From Escarpia spicata (lineage: Eukaryota; Annelida; Polychaeta; Sabellida; Siboglinidae): a stretch of DNA of 64,000 nt. Positions 52,130 to 64,000 of the stretch are shown piece by piece. Positions within the stretch are counted from its first letter, which is position 1. The number at the start of each line of letters is the position of its first letter. A program made the translations under genes and the position numbers. The stretch is taken from the NCBI GenBank assembly GCA_963995525.1, contig OZ023206.1, positions 5,776,041-5,840,040 on the forward strand, read 5' to 3'. The notes under the pieces were generated by a model that did not search any database, was not told the DNA's origin, and saw nothing but the letters and a program-made list of their open reading frames with translations.

Positions 52130-54060
52130 ATGTAATATTGATTTATTATTATTATTATGCATTTACAGAGCGCCGTGTGTCCGAATAACAAATCTGCTCA
52201 AAGGCGCTGACAACTGCAGAGTATAAATAAAAATACATCAATAATAATAGTAATAATAATAATAATTTACTGCATTTCTCTGCGCCATGAATCTGGCAGT
52301 TACTACCACTCAGAGGCGCATTACAATCCTAAAAAAATTGCATGTAGCTATTAAGATTATTAAATTAAAAAAATATATATAAATAAATAAAATAAATAAA
52401 TAAAAGCATTAAAATATACATACATATACATATCAATAGTAAATAGATGAGGATAGTAATAATACTAATACTAATTAAAACGACAGATTAAGAGAGAATA
52501 ATAATACATAATAATAATAATAGTTAATGGTAGATATTAAAAAGTCCAGAGTTCGCCACTGTCCACACATATAATTTAAAGAGAAAAAGCACGTTTAAAA
52601 AGAAGTGTCTTCAGTTGCTTCTCGAGCACGATGAGGCAGTCTGTAGCAAGGGGCAGATTGTTCCAGAAGCGCAGCGCGGCGCGGCGCGTGAAAAAGCTTT
52701 GTCGCCTTGAGTACAAAGCTTGCAGCTCGAGACCTCGAGCAGGTGATCGTCGGCGGAGTGTAACGTGCGAGTGGGCTGGTGTCGAGTTAGTAGGTCCGCC
52801 AGGTATGACGCAGTCATGCCGTGCAAACTGCGGAACGTAAGCAGGAGCAGTTTGTACTCGATGCGCTGTTTAATCGGCAACCAATGAAGCGCAATTAGAG
52901 CAGGAGTGATATAGTCGTGCTTCTTAGTTCTGATTATGAGGCGGGCTGCAGCATTTTGCACTCTTTGGAGTCTGGTGAGGAGATGGTCAGAAATCCCGTA
53001 AAGCAGGCCATTTCCATTGTCAAGACAAGACGTCACGTAGGTATGCACCATCATCTCTGTCGTTTACCTATCTAGAAGATTTCGAATTCTTCCAATACTG
53101 TGTAGATGGAAATATGCTACACGACACATGTACTGTACATGGCTGTTCATGTTTAGGGCATCATCGAAGAAAACACCAATGTTAAATTACCTAAAACATA
53201 TTAAATATAAATATTAATTAGAAAGATAAAATAATTTTTTTTAGGTAGCATATAAAAATTAAATAAAACGTCAGTTATATAAAGCTGAATGAAAATTAAT
53301 TTATATATATTTACAAGTGTACATTATATATATATATATATCAGTTAAATGAATTAGCAGTTTAAATACCTAGAATAAATAATGTGCTTAAATTAAATAA
53401 ATACATATAATATGCTAATTTAAAACATAATAATAAATAAATAAATAACTGCATCCTAAGAACATAATCGAATGTCAACATTGCACAACTGTCACTGATG
53501 CGGATTGCAAAGTTCTTTGAAGGCCTGCCGAAATAAGTATGTCTTTGAGAGTGATTTGAAAGTGGCAACGCAGTTTGCATGCCTGCCTGCATGAGGCAGG
53601 GCATTCCACAGGATCGGGCCAGCCACCGAGAAGGAACGACGGCCATAATGTTCAAGGTGATATCTTGGAACAGTCGGCAGACCTTGTTCGGCCGATCTAA
53701 GTGATCTGGTCTGCGTGTTGGATGTCACGAGCGATGAAATGTACGCAGGGCCTAGATGATGCGCTGCACGATATACCAGCAGTAACAGCTTGAATTCGAT
53801 CCGCTGGCGTATAGACAACCAGTGCTGACGATACAGAACAGGTGTTATGTGTTCTCGCCTCCTTGTTCCGGTAATGAGACGTGCTGCGGAATTCTGTACC
53901 ATCTGCAGCTTTCGCAAGTGCGTCTCCGGCAGACCATATAACACTGCGTTGCCGTAATCAATACGTGACATGACTAAGGCGTTCACAGTGGTTCTGCAGG
54001 CATTAGTGGTAAGACATTTCCTAATCAACGCGATGCTTCGGAGGTGACAATTTGATTAAG
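52130..54060 (-). mobile_element. L2-like LINE fragments nested in LINE-D
   Basis: Two RT C-terminal fragments, both on -. The first (53060-52611) encodes YVTSCLDNGNGLLYGISDHL, RLQRVQNAAARLI and LIALHWLPIKQRIEYKLLLL. The second (54028-53492) encodes ALVMSRIDYGNAVLYGLPET, LQMVQNSAARLITGTRRREH and FSVAGPILWNALPHAGRH. AT-rich 3' tails with ATT/AATA repeats follow each, and 52150-52330 holds two 3'-tail modules of the agcgcc ... ggcgc type. LINE-D coding sequence (KCLKFILIKPL) stops at the right edge and resumes (HTGIFSDRMNIAKV) at the left edge; the edges share aatcaa. Confidence 0.82.
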
Positions 54061-55080
54061 AAGCAATGTTAAGGGTTTGATTAAAATAAATTTTAAACAT
54101 TTTAATTGTTTCAGTGTAATACCATCATGACCACTATTGGTTTTTGCAGGGAAATCGTCAATTATTTTGAGTATTGAAAATCGTCAATTATTTTGAGTTT
54201 TGACTCTTCATTTATTTCTCGGAATAGGAAACGCATTTCAAACTTTCCTAGATAGAAACTATGATTTTTATTATTCGTGCATTTGATTTTGTTTGCAAGA
54301 TGTTTTCCTATGTTTGTAAAATAAAATAAATTGCAATTTTGTATTTGCAATTTCTACATTATCAGTTTTTTGCGGTCTCCTTCTCTAAAATAAATAGGTA
54401 ATGCTTTTGTTTTGTTGGATCTTTGTAAAATTTTATTTATAGTTTTCCAAGTTTTCCTTTTGTCATTTTTAAATTTGTTAAACACTTGTTCACAATATAT
54501 CAGTTTGGCTGCTCTAATACTTCTTTTTAAGAAACAATTATACGTTTTTAAGTTTGTCTTTTTGATGAAATAATCAATGGATGTAGGATTTGTCAGCTCA
54601 AGCTGTTTATGCAGGTTGTCTCTGTATTTGATCGAATTGTGTGTGTCATTTGTTATCCATCTGAAGTTGTTGTGTTTATATTTATTAAAAATGACTAATT
54701 TGTGTGGCATATGTTTACAATTTGTTTTTTCAAGTACATAAATTATTATTTTGTAATTATTATTCGGATCATGCGAAGGATCTTGATTTAATTTCTCCAT
54801 AATATTTGAGTTAATTATTTCATTAGCAAAATTTGACATAGCTTTTCCATTGGGTAAATGTATTTTAATTAATTTAGGAGGACACTTTTTAACTGGAACA
54901 GTATCAAAAAGTGTAAAATATAGTTGGTGATCGGAAAATTGTTTGATTAGAATACCTGTAGCGTAAATTGACTAAACTTACAAAATAAATGGTCAATAAA
55001 TGTGCCATTTACGACGGAAAATCTGGTTGGGAATGTTATTTTAAGAAAGATTATCATCATTAATGGCATAGGTGAGAGTA
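54060..55080 (-). pseudogene. LINE-D ORF2: endonuclease end and pre-RT region
   Basis: On -, fragments of EN end include NGTFIDHLFCKFS and DHQLYFTLFDTVPVKKCPPK-like sequence in broken frames (about 55020-54850), followed by an open frame MSNFANEIINSNIMEKLNQD ... NCFLKRSIRAAKLIYCEQVF, NKFKNDKRKTWKTINKILQR (54839-54354). After one stop it continues FYFTNIGKHLANKIK and ESKLKIIDDF to HDGITLKQLKCLKFILIKPL at about 54065. The N-terminal EN half is not recognised. The composition is AT-rich, as in the rest of LINE-D. Confidence 0.7.
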
Positions 55081-55260
55081 AAGAGGAACTCACTTATACA
55101 GTAAAACTAATGTTCAGTAAATATAATTGGACTAGGTTCAACTAATAAAAGAACAATAATATTATGAAGTAAAAGAAAGAAAACCAGTATAAGGCAGTCA
55201 TGTCGAAATAATGACCTGACAGTAGTATACGTTTCAGGTTTACAGCAGCTAACAACCACT

Positions 55261-56004
55261 TTATTTCGACGGAATGTCAGCCATCGTGGATAATGCAAAA
55301 GTCTTGCTTTGGCGATCCTTGATAAGGACTTTCCCATTGAACGTCAAAATGTCCAGGATGGTGCCCAGTTTTCTTTGATTGCGTGCTTCGCGTGCGAGCC
55401 GAGCACGCCGGGTCGCCAGATCTTCATTGATGAATATCTTACTTTCGTTGGTGCTAGCCTTCAATTTGCTTCGCTGTCGGAATACTTCATCTCTGCGACG
55501 TTCATTGAGAAATGTTACTATCACAGGGCGAACGTCGGTGTGTTTCTGTCGACAGGTGCTTTGCTCCGATTCTATGACAACGGACGATATCGCTAACCAG
55601 GAGCGGTTGGGAAACGCACATCGTAGTGTTGACAATGTAAATGACTGTGCCTTCTAGTTGGTCGTCACTGACGGTTTCCTCGATACCCAGGAAGCGGAGA
55701 TTTGACCTGCGGGAGTGTTACTCATATCCATCTAGCTGGATTTCGAGATCTGTGATTTTTGTTTCTAGGACCAAAATTCGCTCATCTTTTGCTTGTAAAG
55801 CTTTGGTGAGTTCATGTTTTATTTCAAGGAATCCATCCCGTCACTTAGGTTTTTCGGGTACAGGACTGTTTTCATTTTGTTCAAGACGACTTCATCTGTT
55901 AGTAGTTCTTGTATTACCAGCTTAAACCGGGTCACGTCGATGTCACCCACATTGCTGTCCGAGTTGACGGTGTCCTGCCGCGCGCTTGATTTTGGCTTAG
56001 ACAT
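55261..56004 (-). pseudogene. LINE-D ORF1: RNA-binding chaperone-type protein (L1 ORF1p-like)
   Basis: The - strand ATG at 56002-56004 opens MSKPKSSARQDTVNSDSNVG ... NKMKTVLYPKNLSDGMDSLK, a stop at about 55819, then shifted frames with a likely coiled-coil segment, and an RRM-like part: QKHTDVRPVIVTFLNERRRD, VFRQRSKLK, IFINEDLATRRARLAREARN and FNGKVLIKDRQSKTFAL, ending at a stop near 55261. The R-P-V-I-V-x-F-x-x-x-x-x-R-D-x-x-x-x-x-x-x-K-L-K pattern followed by a charged helix is that of LINE ORF1 proteins, which coat the RNA. Position just upstream of the EN supports this. Confidence 0.7.
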
Positions 56005-56164
56005 GTTTACAACAATGGGAGTAGGTACCAGACGGTTTCGACAGCCGTTCCTATAAATGGATGCGTCAGTTCAACACAGCTTTGTGCACTTTGCAAACGA
56101 AATTATTGAAAAAAAATCGGCGAATCCGGTTCGAAACACATTCATTTGTTCTATGTACCACCAA

Positions 56165-56384
56165 TCGCACGCACGCACGCACGCACACACGCACACACGC
56201 ACACACGCACGCACGCACGCACGCACGCACGCACACACGCACACACGCACACACGCACACACGCACACACGCACACACGCACACACGCACACACGCACAC
56301 ACGCACACACGCACACACGCACACACGCACACACTCACACACGCACACACGCACACACGCACACACGCACACACGCACACTGAA
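56165..56384 (+). repeat. (CACG)n and (CACACACG)n microsatellite
   Basis: It starts as pure cgcacgcacg, then changes to an 8-bp cacacacg unit repeated about 18 times with one ct change. All frames are open from composition alone. Confidence 0.97.
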
Positions 56385-57015
56385 ACGAGGAGTGAATTTT
56401 ACGTGTGTCTACATTTATAGTCTATGGGAAATATTATAATGGTCGCAAATCGCCAGTCGCCAGTCGCCTGTTGGGACGTTAATAGTATTGTGTTCTGCTA
56501 CGACGCCACACAAATAGCGTCGCTCCTCTCAGAACGACAAAGCGACTACTCGGCGGCTCGCAGGGAACCCAATCCCGGAAACACCTCGTGAGCGTTTTGC
56601 GATGTCAACAACAAGGATTATCCGTTAGCGATTGTTTCGCCGGCAACGGGGGAGATGCATCGGATTAATTAAGTAAATAGATACAACTCGCAGACAACCA
56701 GATCGATTGTTGAAACAGTTAATCAATCAGATGTCACGCATTACCAGTGATTGCACCTGAGTAAATAAACAGAGAGCAGACGACACATTTAGGCTTCAGC
56801 GACACTGCCTTAGTTAATTACACCGACGTAACATAAGTCTCGTTGCAACAATGCTGATATGCCGGCACTAAACACGCTGACCAATAACATCGAAAATAGG
56901 TGACCGAATTAAATTTTTGACGATAAATGTTTGAAGAAAAAGGTCCGCGTCGCAACTATAAATTACGGGTTATTTATATCAATGATCTGCCCTGTTTCAA
57001 AGTGAAATATTTTTA
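56385..57015. other. No gene recognised
   Basis: Mixed-composition sequence with a short cgccagtcgccagtcgcc repeat near 56450. No exon or element is supported. Confidence 0.4.
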
Positions 57016-58590
<1,575 letters not shown>

Positions 58591-58599
58591 CTCAACACA

Positions 58600-60420
58600 T
58601 GTTTAAACAAACACATCATGTTCGAAGCAAACAGAAAGTTCAGGATAAGGTCGGTCCTCCAGAAGATAGTGCTGGAAATATAATATCAGAAGGATTCTTA
58701 ATGGCAGAAGACCTGAATGAGTATTTTAGTACAGTGTTTACCAGAGAAGACACTAGTTCACTGCCAGTACCGGAGGCTAAGTTCAAGGGGGCAGAATCAG
58801 ACTATTTAAGACAGTTAATTGTAACCCCAGAAATGGTAGCTAAGAAAATTAGGGCTATGAAGGATAATAAATCACATGGAGTGGATGGTATTCCACCCAA
58901 ACTACTATTGGAAATTGTAGAACAAATTAGCATACCGCTTGCAACAGTTTTCAACTGGGCATTAGAAGAGGGAGTGGTTCCTTTAGAATGGAAAGAAGCA
59001 AACATTATACCGTTATTTAAAAAAAGGTTCGAGAAACAAGTCAAATAATTATAGACCATTTAGTTTAACATCGGTGATTTGTAAATTATTAGAAAGACTA
59101 ATTAAAGATCACATCGTGGATTTTCTTGTTAAACATAACTTGATAAACCCATCTCAACATGGGTTTCTAAAAGCGAAGTCATGCTTAACAAATATGTTAT
59201 GTTTTTGGAAGATATCACTAAGTGGGTAGATGATGGATCACCAATAGATATCATCTACTTAGATTTTCAAAAAGCTTTCGACAAAGTGCCACATCAAAGA
59301 TTACTGCTTAAACTAAAGGCCCATGGCATAGGAAATGGTATAATTAACTGGATAGAAAAATGGTTGATTGACAGTTGTTGTTGATGGGGAGGCTTCAAAC
59401 TGGAAATCAGTTTTGAGTGGGGTTCCACAGGGATCAGTACTGGGATCTATATTATTCTTAATATATATAAACGATTTGGACGATGATATAGCTAGCAGGG
59501 TGTTGAAATTTGCAGATGATTCAAAAGTGTTTAGAGGGATTAAAAGTGATGGAGATAGACAGCATTTACAAGATGATCTTGACAGGTTGATCAAATGGTC
59601 TGAAAAGTGGCAAATGTTGTTCAATTTTGGGAAATGTAAATGCCTTCACACAGGACATGGGAACGAATATGTAGAATAGACAATGGGGGGGGGGGGACTG
59701 TACTAAGTACTACTGTAAAAGAAAAAGACTTAGGGCTGACAATTAGTGCTGACATGAAGGTTTCAGAGCAGTGTGGAATTGCAGCGTCAAAAGGAAATCA
59801 AATCCTTGGATTGATTAGGCGAAATATAGCATATAAAGAAAAAGAACTAATAATACCGCTGTACAAACCAATAGTTAGGTCTCATTTAGAATATTGTATA
59901 CAAGCGTGGAGGCCATATCGCAAGAAGGACATAGATATGCTAGAAAGAGTACAGAGGAGAGCGACTAAAATGATATCAAAACTGAGGGATCTTAGTTATG
60001 AAAAACGCCTAAAAGAATGTGGTTCAACAACACTAGAGACCAGGAGATTGAGAGGAGATCAGATAGAAGTGTTTAAAATAATGAATGGTTATGAAAATAT
60101 TGATAGAAATATGTTTTTTTCAGTTAAGAAAGATAGAAAGACTAGAGGACATGAAGTTACATTAGTAAAGGAGCAGGGTAGATTAGACGTAAGAAAGTTC
60201 TCATTTCACAAAGGATTGTGAATGAATGGAACAGATTTTTTTATGATTGTGTGGTGCTAGTAGTGTGAATATGTGTAAAAATAAAATCGACACATACCTC
60301 AGAAGGGCTGGATATATGTAAATAAAAAGGTTGGACTCTCGATAAGCCAAAGGGCTTCCTTGTCCACCTGCCATCTAGAGTTAATTCTCTGGATGGCAAT
60401 CTTGTTAAATCATTTTGTCT
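58600..60420 (+). mobile_element. CR1-like LINE copy C, 5'-truncated before RT
   Basis: The + frame reads VQDKVGPPEDSAGNIISEGF, FTREDTSSLPVPEAKFKGAE and HGVDGIPPKLLLEIVEQISI, with a frameshift at a run of A at about 59025. It continues IIYLDFQKAFDKVPHQRL (motif A), a short deletion at about 59372, SGVPQGSVLGSILFLIYIND, FADDSKVFRGIKSDGDRQHL, a frame break at a poly-G run (59686-59696), ISADMKVSEQCGIAASKGNQ, RPYRKKDIDMLERVQRRATK and FKIMNGYENIDRNMFFSVKK. It ends near 60310 with the family hairpin (60370-60397) and ttgttaaatc. Closely related to copies A and B. Confidence 0.92.
60370..60397 (+). other. CR1-like 3' terminal hairpin, copy C
   Basis: Identical to the hairpin of copy B: 11 stem pairs and the loop ttaatt, followed by one ttgttaaatc unit. 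Confidence 0.75.
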
Positions 60421-60512
60421 TTATTGGGGAGATATTTCAAAAATGTTATTTATCGCGCTTTGCATGGATATATCAGTTACACTAATCACAGCTGCACAAA
60501 CACTATTTGCAG

Positions 60513-60725
60513 GTGCAGCAATGGCAGCGACGGTACTACGTGCTGCATGACGTCACACAAACGACAACGGCGCGACTAGACTGTTACCAGGTTGAGGCGA
60601 CCTTCAAAGGGAAACAGCCTCCACAAATGACATACAGTATAAACGACATCAAGAACAATACGAAGCCTGGACATACTGCGGAACACAAGTTTACATTTGA
60701 AATTGTTTACAGCTCCCAGAATAAG
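60513..60725 (+). CDS. Exon encoding a PH domain (DOK/IRS-like)
   Basis: A good acceptor (cactatttgcag) is followed by 71 codons with no stop and a donor gtttgt after AAG. The protein VQQWQRRYYVLHDVTQTTTA, RLDCYQVEA ... KHTAEHKFTFEIVYSS-like sequence fits the first four or five strands of a pleckstrin-homology domain: W-x-x-R-Y-x-V-L, then A-R-L-x-x-Y, then a hydrophobic F-x-F-x-I-V strand. That spacing is typical of DOK and IRS adaptor proteins, which dock on membranes and receptors. The C-terminal helix with its conserved Trp would be in a later exon outside the window. Phase 0 at the start matches the exon at 16441-16491. Confidence 0.7.
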
Positions 60726-62262
60726 GTTTGTAAGACGTCTTTCACTCAATATCAAAGTCAAAGCTTAATTAGCTAATAGTACATAACGTAAAAATAGTGA
60801 CATTATCATGTAGCGTGGGCCATGTCAAATCAATCACTCAAAACATCACCCGACTCCTATTTTTTCTTAAATTTTCTACAGTTATTACCTCACATGAGAA
60901 CATAAAAACCGCAAATCATTAAAAATATCAATGTCAAGTATTATTTAAGATATAGGTCATTGAACTCTGACACAATTCACATAATGACCATTATGTTAAA
61001 TGTTTATATCTCTGATGATAATAAAGCTGAAAAAGAAAGTAAGACGTCATTAGAAAGCCAGCAAATAGGTGCACATTTGTTATAAAATGACTTAAGTTTC
61101 CATTAATCTTGTTAAAAAGACACCTTTTTCATAAAATTACCTATTACCTCAGATTAGTCAGATACCTAAACACACGTATCATTTGAGTTTGTGATTTTAA
61201 TGCATGCTATGCCATTGCACACAAGTCCCTCAGAAACATTAGAATGGGCAAATAATAATAATATTCCCTGATACATTAAATTTAATTAATTCAGTCTGGT
61301 GACATATTTTTGGTCTGCAAATCAGGAAATACCATACTAAATTTCATTGTAACCTTTTCACTCACATGAACACAAAGGGTGACTGGTTGAAAACTCCTTT
61401 CAATGTGGAGAGCTTGGTAGCAGGAATATATAGACTGGACTCACCTATTGGGTGATATAAATTCAATTTATTCTTACAAAATCTGCATAAAACTTTCCTT
61501 TAAAGCAACAGTTAAAATGATCGGACCTTTCTCACATTGACTAGCTCTAATTACTTTCAATAACAATAATACAATTTATTGATGTAGTGCCCAATCAATC
61601 AGATTGCTCTCAGGTTCTTTACATACATGTACTCACAACCAGACCTAGTTTCAATTCACTTTTATCAATTCCAATTCAATTCCAACTCATATGTATCTAC
61701 CAACGGTCAGTTCAAATTAAATTCCAATTCAACGTACTCACAAAAGGAATCAATTCTTTTTTATTCAATTCCAGTTCAATTCTAATTCAAATCGGCAACA
61801 TTCGCAAACAGTAGATGTTTAATTAAGGATAAGCCAGGAAGTCCATAATAAAATGCCTGCTTTGTTCTAGGAAGAGACAGAACTAATAAAGTAGGCCTTG
61901 TGCCAACTACTGCTACCTGGATGTTTTGAATTCACCACGTCAGCAAACAGTAATGTTGGTCTCTGGTGGAGATTAGCACTTAGCAGCTCTGTTCTATGCT
62001 ACCACTAAAACTGGGATACATAGAGACTGAGACAGCAGAGAACTGCTAGACAAAGAATTGCAGCCCATGTTTTGTCTGGTGACAAATCCTTTCATCCATT
62101 TCAATACTGGTAGTTGGTTGTTTATTCTGGTCTTTGACCAAAAAGACACATCCGAAAATGCTACAATTTAACATAACATCTTATAGTTCATATTAGTGTT
62201 AGTTTATATAAAATAATGTCGTAAATTTATTTTCTGTTTCGATCAGTTGTTGTTATTACTAG
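60726..62262. other. Intron sequence, no gene recognised
   Basis: AT-rich non-coding sequence downstream of the PH exon. It contains a degenerate attcaattcc-type simple repeat at about 61645-61790. No further exon was found. Confidence 0.5.
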
Positions 62263-62685
62263 CATTTCTATAGCGCCATATCTCCAAAACCTGCCCGTTC
62301 ATAGGCGCGTACACACATTTCTATAGCGCCATATCTCCAAGACCTGCCCGTTCATAGGCGCGTACACACATTTCTATAGCGCCATATCTCCAGGACCTGC
62401 CCGTTCATAGGCGCGTACACACATTTCTATAGCGCCATATCTCCAAGACCTGCCCGTTCATAGGCGCGTACACACATTTCTATAGCGCCATATCTCCAGG
62501 ACCTGCCCGTTCATAGGCGCGTACACACATTTCTATAGCGCCATATCTCCAGGACCTGCCCGTTCATAGGCGCGTACACACATTTCTATAGCGCCATATC
62601 TCCAAGACCTGCCCGTTCATAGGCGCGTACACACATTTCTATAGCGCCATATCTCCAAGACCTGCCCGTTCATAGGCGCGAACAC
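62263..62685 (+). repeat. 53-bp minisatellite, 8 units, with agcgcc ... ggcgc modules
   Basis: The unit begins catttctatagcgccatatc and contains gacctgcccgttcataggcg. Starts at 62263, 62316 and 62369 give the 53-bp period; units differ mainly at aaa/aga/agg. Each unit has agcgcc and ggcgc near its ends, the same pairing as the 3'-tail modules at 52156-52330. A (TA)n run follows near 62724-62743. Confidence 0.95.
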
Positions 62686-62959
62686 TCACTATAAAATGTA
62701 CATGGAATCAAATATAAAAGAATATATATATATATATATATATGTATAAAGATGCTGGTAAATATAATATTAAGATTTACAAGATTGTATATATATTGTA
62801 ACTAAAATACATGACATATTTGCACAAATATTAAGATAATTAAGTAAAAGAATACATCTTATAATATATAAAATTGTATTAAAAGATGAATTAGTTAAAA
62901 TGTATTATATAATAAAAAATAAATTAATTGGTTAAATACATGTTCATAAAAAGTCCTAC

Positions 62960-64000
62960 AGCACAGTTCCTCAGTCGATGTACACCTGCTTAAATAGGTA
63001 AGTTTTAAGGCAAGTTGTGAATTTATTCAAAGTGTCTATTTGACGAACGTTTATTGGCAGAGCATTCCAAAGCATAGGTTCAGACATGGTGAAAGCTCGT
63101 CTGCCAAGTTGTAGCGTGGGACTACAAGCACATGTAGATCAGCAGATCGGAAGTTGCGGGTGGGCATATACGGTGTTATAAGATCTTGGATATACGCTGG
63201 AGCAAGACCATGTAAAGCCATGAAAACAAGGACCAGCAGTTTGTATTGGATACGCCAACGAACTGGAAGCCAGTGCAGATCGACCAGCGCAGGTCTTATT
63301 TGCTTTCGGTGTCTCGAAGAGTCGAGATAAGTCTTGCCGCCGAGTTCTGTACAGTATGCAACTTGTTCGTAAGTGCCTCGGTGATGCCGTACAGGACCGC
63401 GTTACTGTAGTCCAGCCGCGATGTCACCAGGGCTGGACTGGCGTCTTACACGCATCAGTAGTAAGACAATGTCTTATTTTTGAAATTGCATAGAGGTAGT
63501 AGTACGCTGACTTGCACATCCGTGACACGTGTGACGACATTGTTAGTTTACAGTCGATTGTAATCCCGATGTTGCGGATGGAAAGTGATGGAACAATGTT
63601 ACATCTGCACACACGAACACACGAAACGTCATGCAAGTGTTTATTATTTGGTGCCGTGATGATAATAGTCTCGGTCTTGTTTTAGTTCAGCAGTAGATTG
63701 TGGTCTGACATCCACTGCTTCGCTTCTTCGATGCATTGCTCGATGCGGTCAACCGCATCAGCGGCTTCTCCATCCCGCGTTCCACTCAGGTCGACATATA
63801 GTTGGGCGTCATCGGCATAAAGATTTTATTGCAGCTTGTACTTTCTGGAGAGAGCACACAATGGCAAATTCTAGATGAAGAAGAGGTTTGGGCCCAGCAC
63901 AGACCCCTGTGGGATGCCAGACTCGATCAATGTTCTATATGAGTTGTGGCCACTAATACATACTGACTGAGTCCGGTTCGATAGGCATGACTCCATCCAT
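62960..64000 (-). mobile_element. L2-like LINE, 5' side continues beyond window
   Basis: On - from 64000: SCLSNRTQSVCISGH, IESGIPQGSVLGPNLFF (motif B), LYADDAQLYVDLSGTRDGEA (motif C; a stop nearby), CIEEAKQWMSDHNLLLN, SIRNIGITIDCKLTMSSHVS and ISKIRHCLTTDACKT, then broken C-terminal sequence with ALASS-type and RNFRSADLHVLVVPRYNLA blocks to about 63080. A 3' UTR lies down to 62960. Frame breaks and stops are frequent, so it is dead. The 53-bp array lies on its 3' side. Confidence 0.82.

Larger units (their letters stand above)
49140..56060 (-). mobile_element. LINE-D: full-length but decayed non-LTR element, with array and nested insertion
   Basis: On - the order is ORF1 (56004-55261), EN end (about 55080-54840), linker and RT start (54839-54060), an L2-like insertion (54060-52130), RT palm (52090-51540), thumb/C-terminus (51240-50915), a 30-bp array (50914-49711), C-terminal end (49710-49560) and 3' UTR to about 49140. 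The thumb region and 3' UTR match the fragment at 16640-17650. The element belongs to the jockey/CR1 supergroup by RT pattern; clade unassigned. Several stops show it is inactive. Confidence 0.8.

Overview
The window is eukaryotic, animal DNA from a repeat-rich genome, most likely a marine invertebrate. A mollusc fits the mix of Mag-like Ty3/Gypsy, CR1-like, L2-like, Rex1/Babar-like and I-like elements plus tRNA-headed SINEs, but the species cannot be read from the sequence. There are no bacterial genes, operons, rRNA or tRNA genes. One 200-base run of N (25355-25554) is an assembly gap.

Host genes occupy very little. Five exons of a branched-chain amino-acid aminotransferase (BCAT) lie on + between 4449 and 14389. 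Their splice phases join correctly, but exon C carries a frameshift and exon E an in-frame stop, so this copy reads as a pseudogene. Its 7.8-kb third intron holds a LINE and a 2.9-kb minisatellite. A start-codon exon at 16441-16491 and a pleckstrin-homology (PH) exon at 60513-60725 are in the same phase; they may be exons 1 and 2 of one DOK/IRS-like gene with a 44-kb intron made of repeats. A broken C2H2 zinc-finger gene lies on - at 35215-36235.

Layout. 1-4200: Ty3/Gypsy gag-pol. 4449-14389: BCAT remnant with LINE 1 inside. 13386-16100: a 53-bp minisatellite, long GT tracts and a duplicated segment. 16640-17650: a 5'-truncated copy of the LINE-D family. 17840-22219: copy 1 of a large uncharacterised protein family (FEN/PIN-like acidic motifs plus a C-terminal Cys-rich domain), split by a Rex1-like LINE. 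22867-25250: CR1-like copy A. 25555-28440: a second Gypsy element with an extra ORF. 28500-34660: tandem repeats, a SINE, an L2-like LINE and a Rex1-like LINE. 34960-41662: minisatellites, zinc fingers and CR1-like copy B. 41690-48375: an I-like LINE split by a 4-kb insertion with terminal inverted repeats that carries copy 2 of the uncharacterised family. 49140-56060: full-length but decayed LINE-D, itself invaded by L2-like LINEs. 56165-64000: microsatellites, CR1-like copy C, the PH exon, a 53-bp array and an L2-like LINE running off the end.

The most striking theme is that several tandem arrays have grown out of transposon sequence. LINE 1 contains 60 perfect-length 48-bp units and LINE-D about 40 units of 30 bp, both inside the C-terminal coding region, with recognisable protein on each side. 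An L2-like LINE shows a two-copy 108-bp in-frame duplication in the same kind of place, a Gypsy integrase carries eight 23-bp units, and an L2-like 3' tail module is repeated eight times. The second theme is the uncharacterised family, whose copy 2 lies within a TIR-bounded insertion and may be the coding gene of a DNA transposon.
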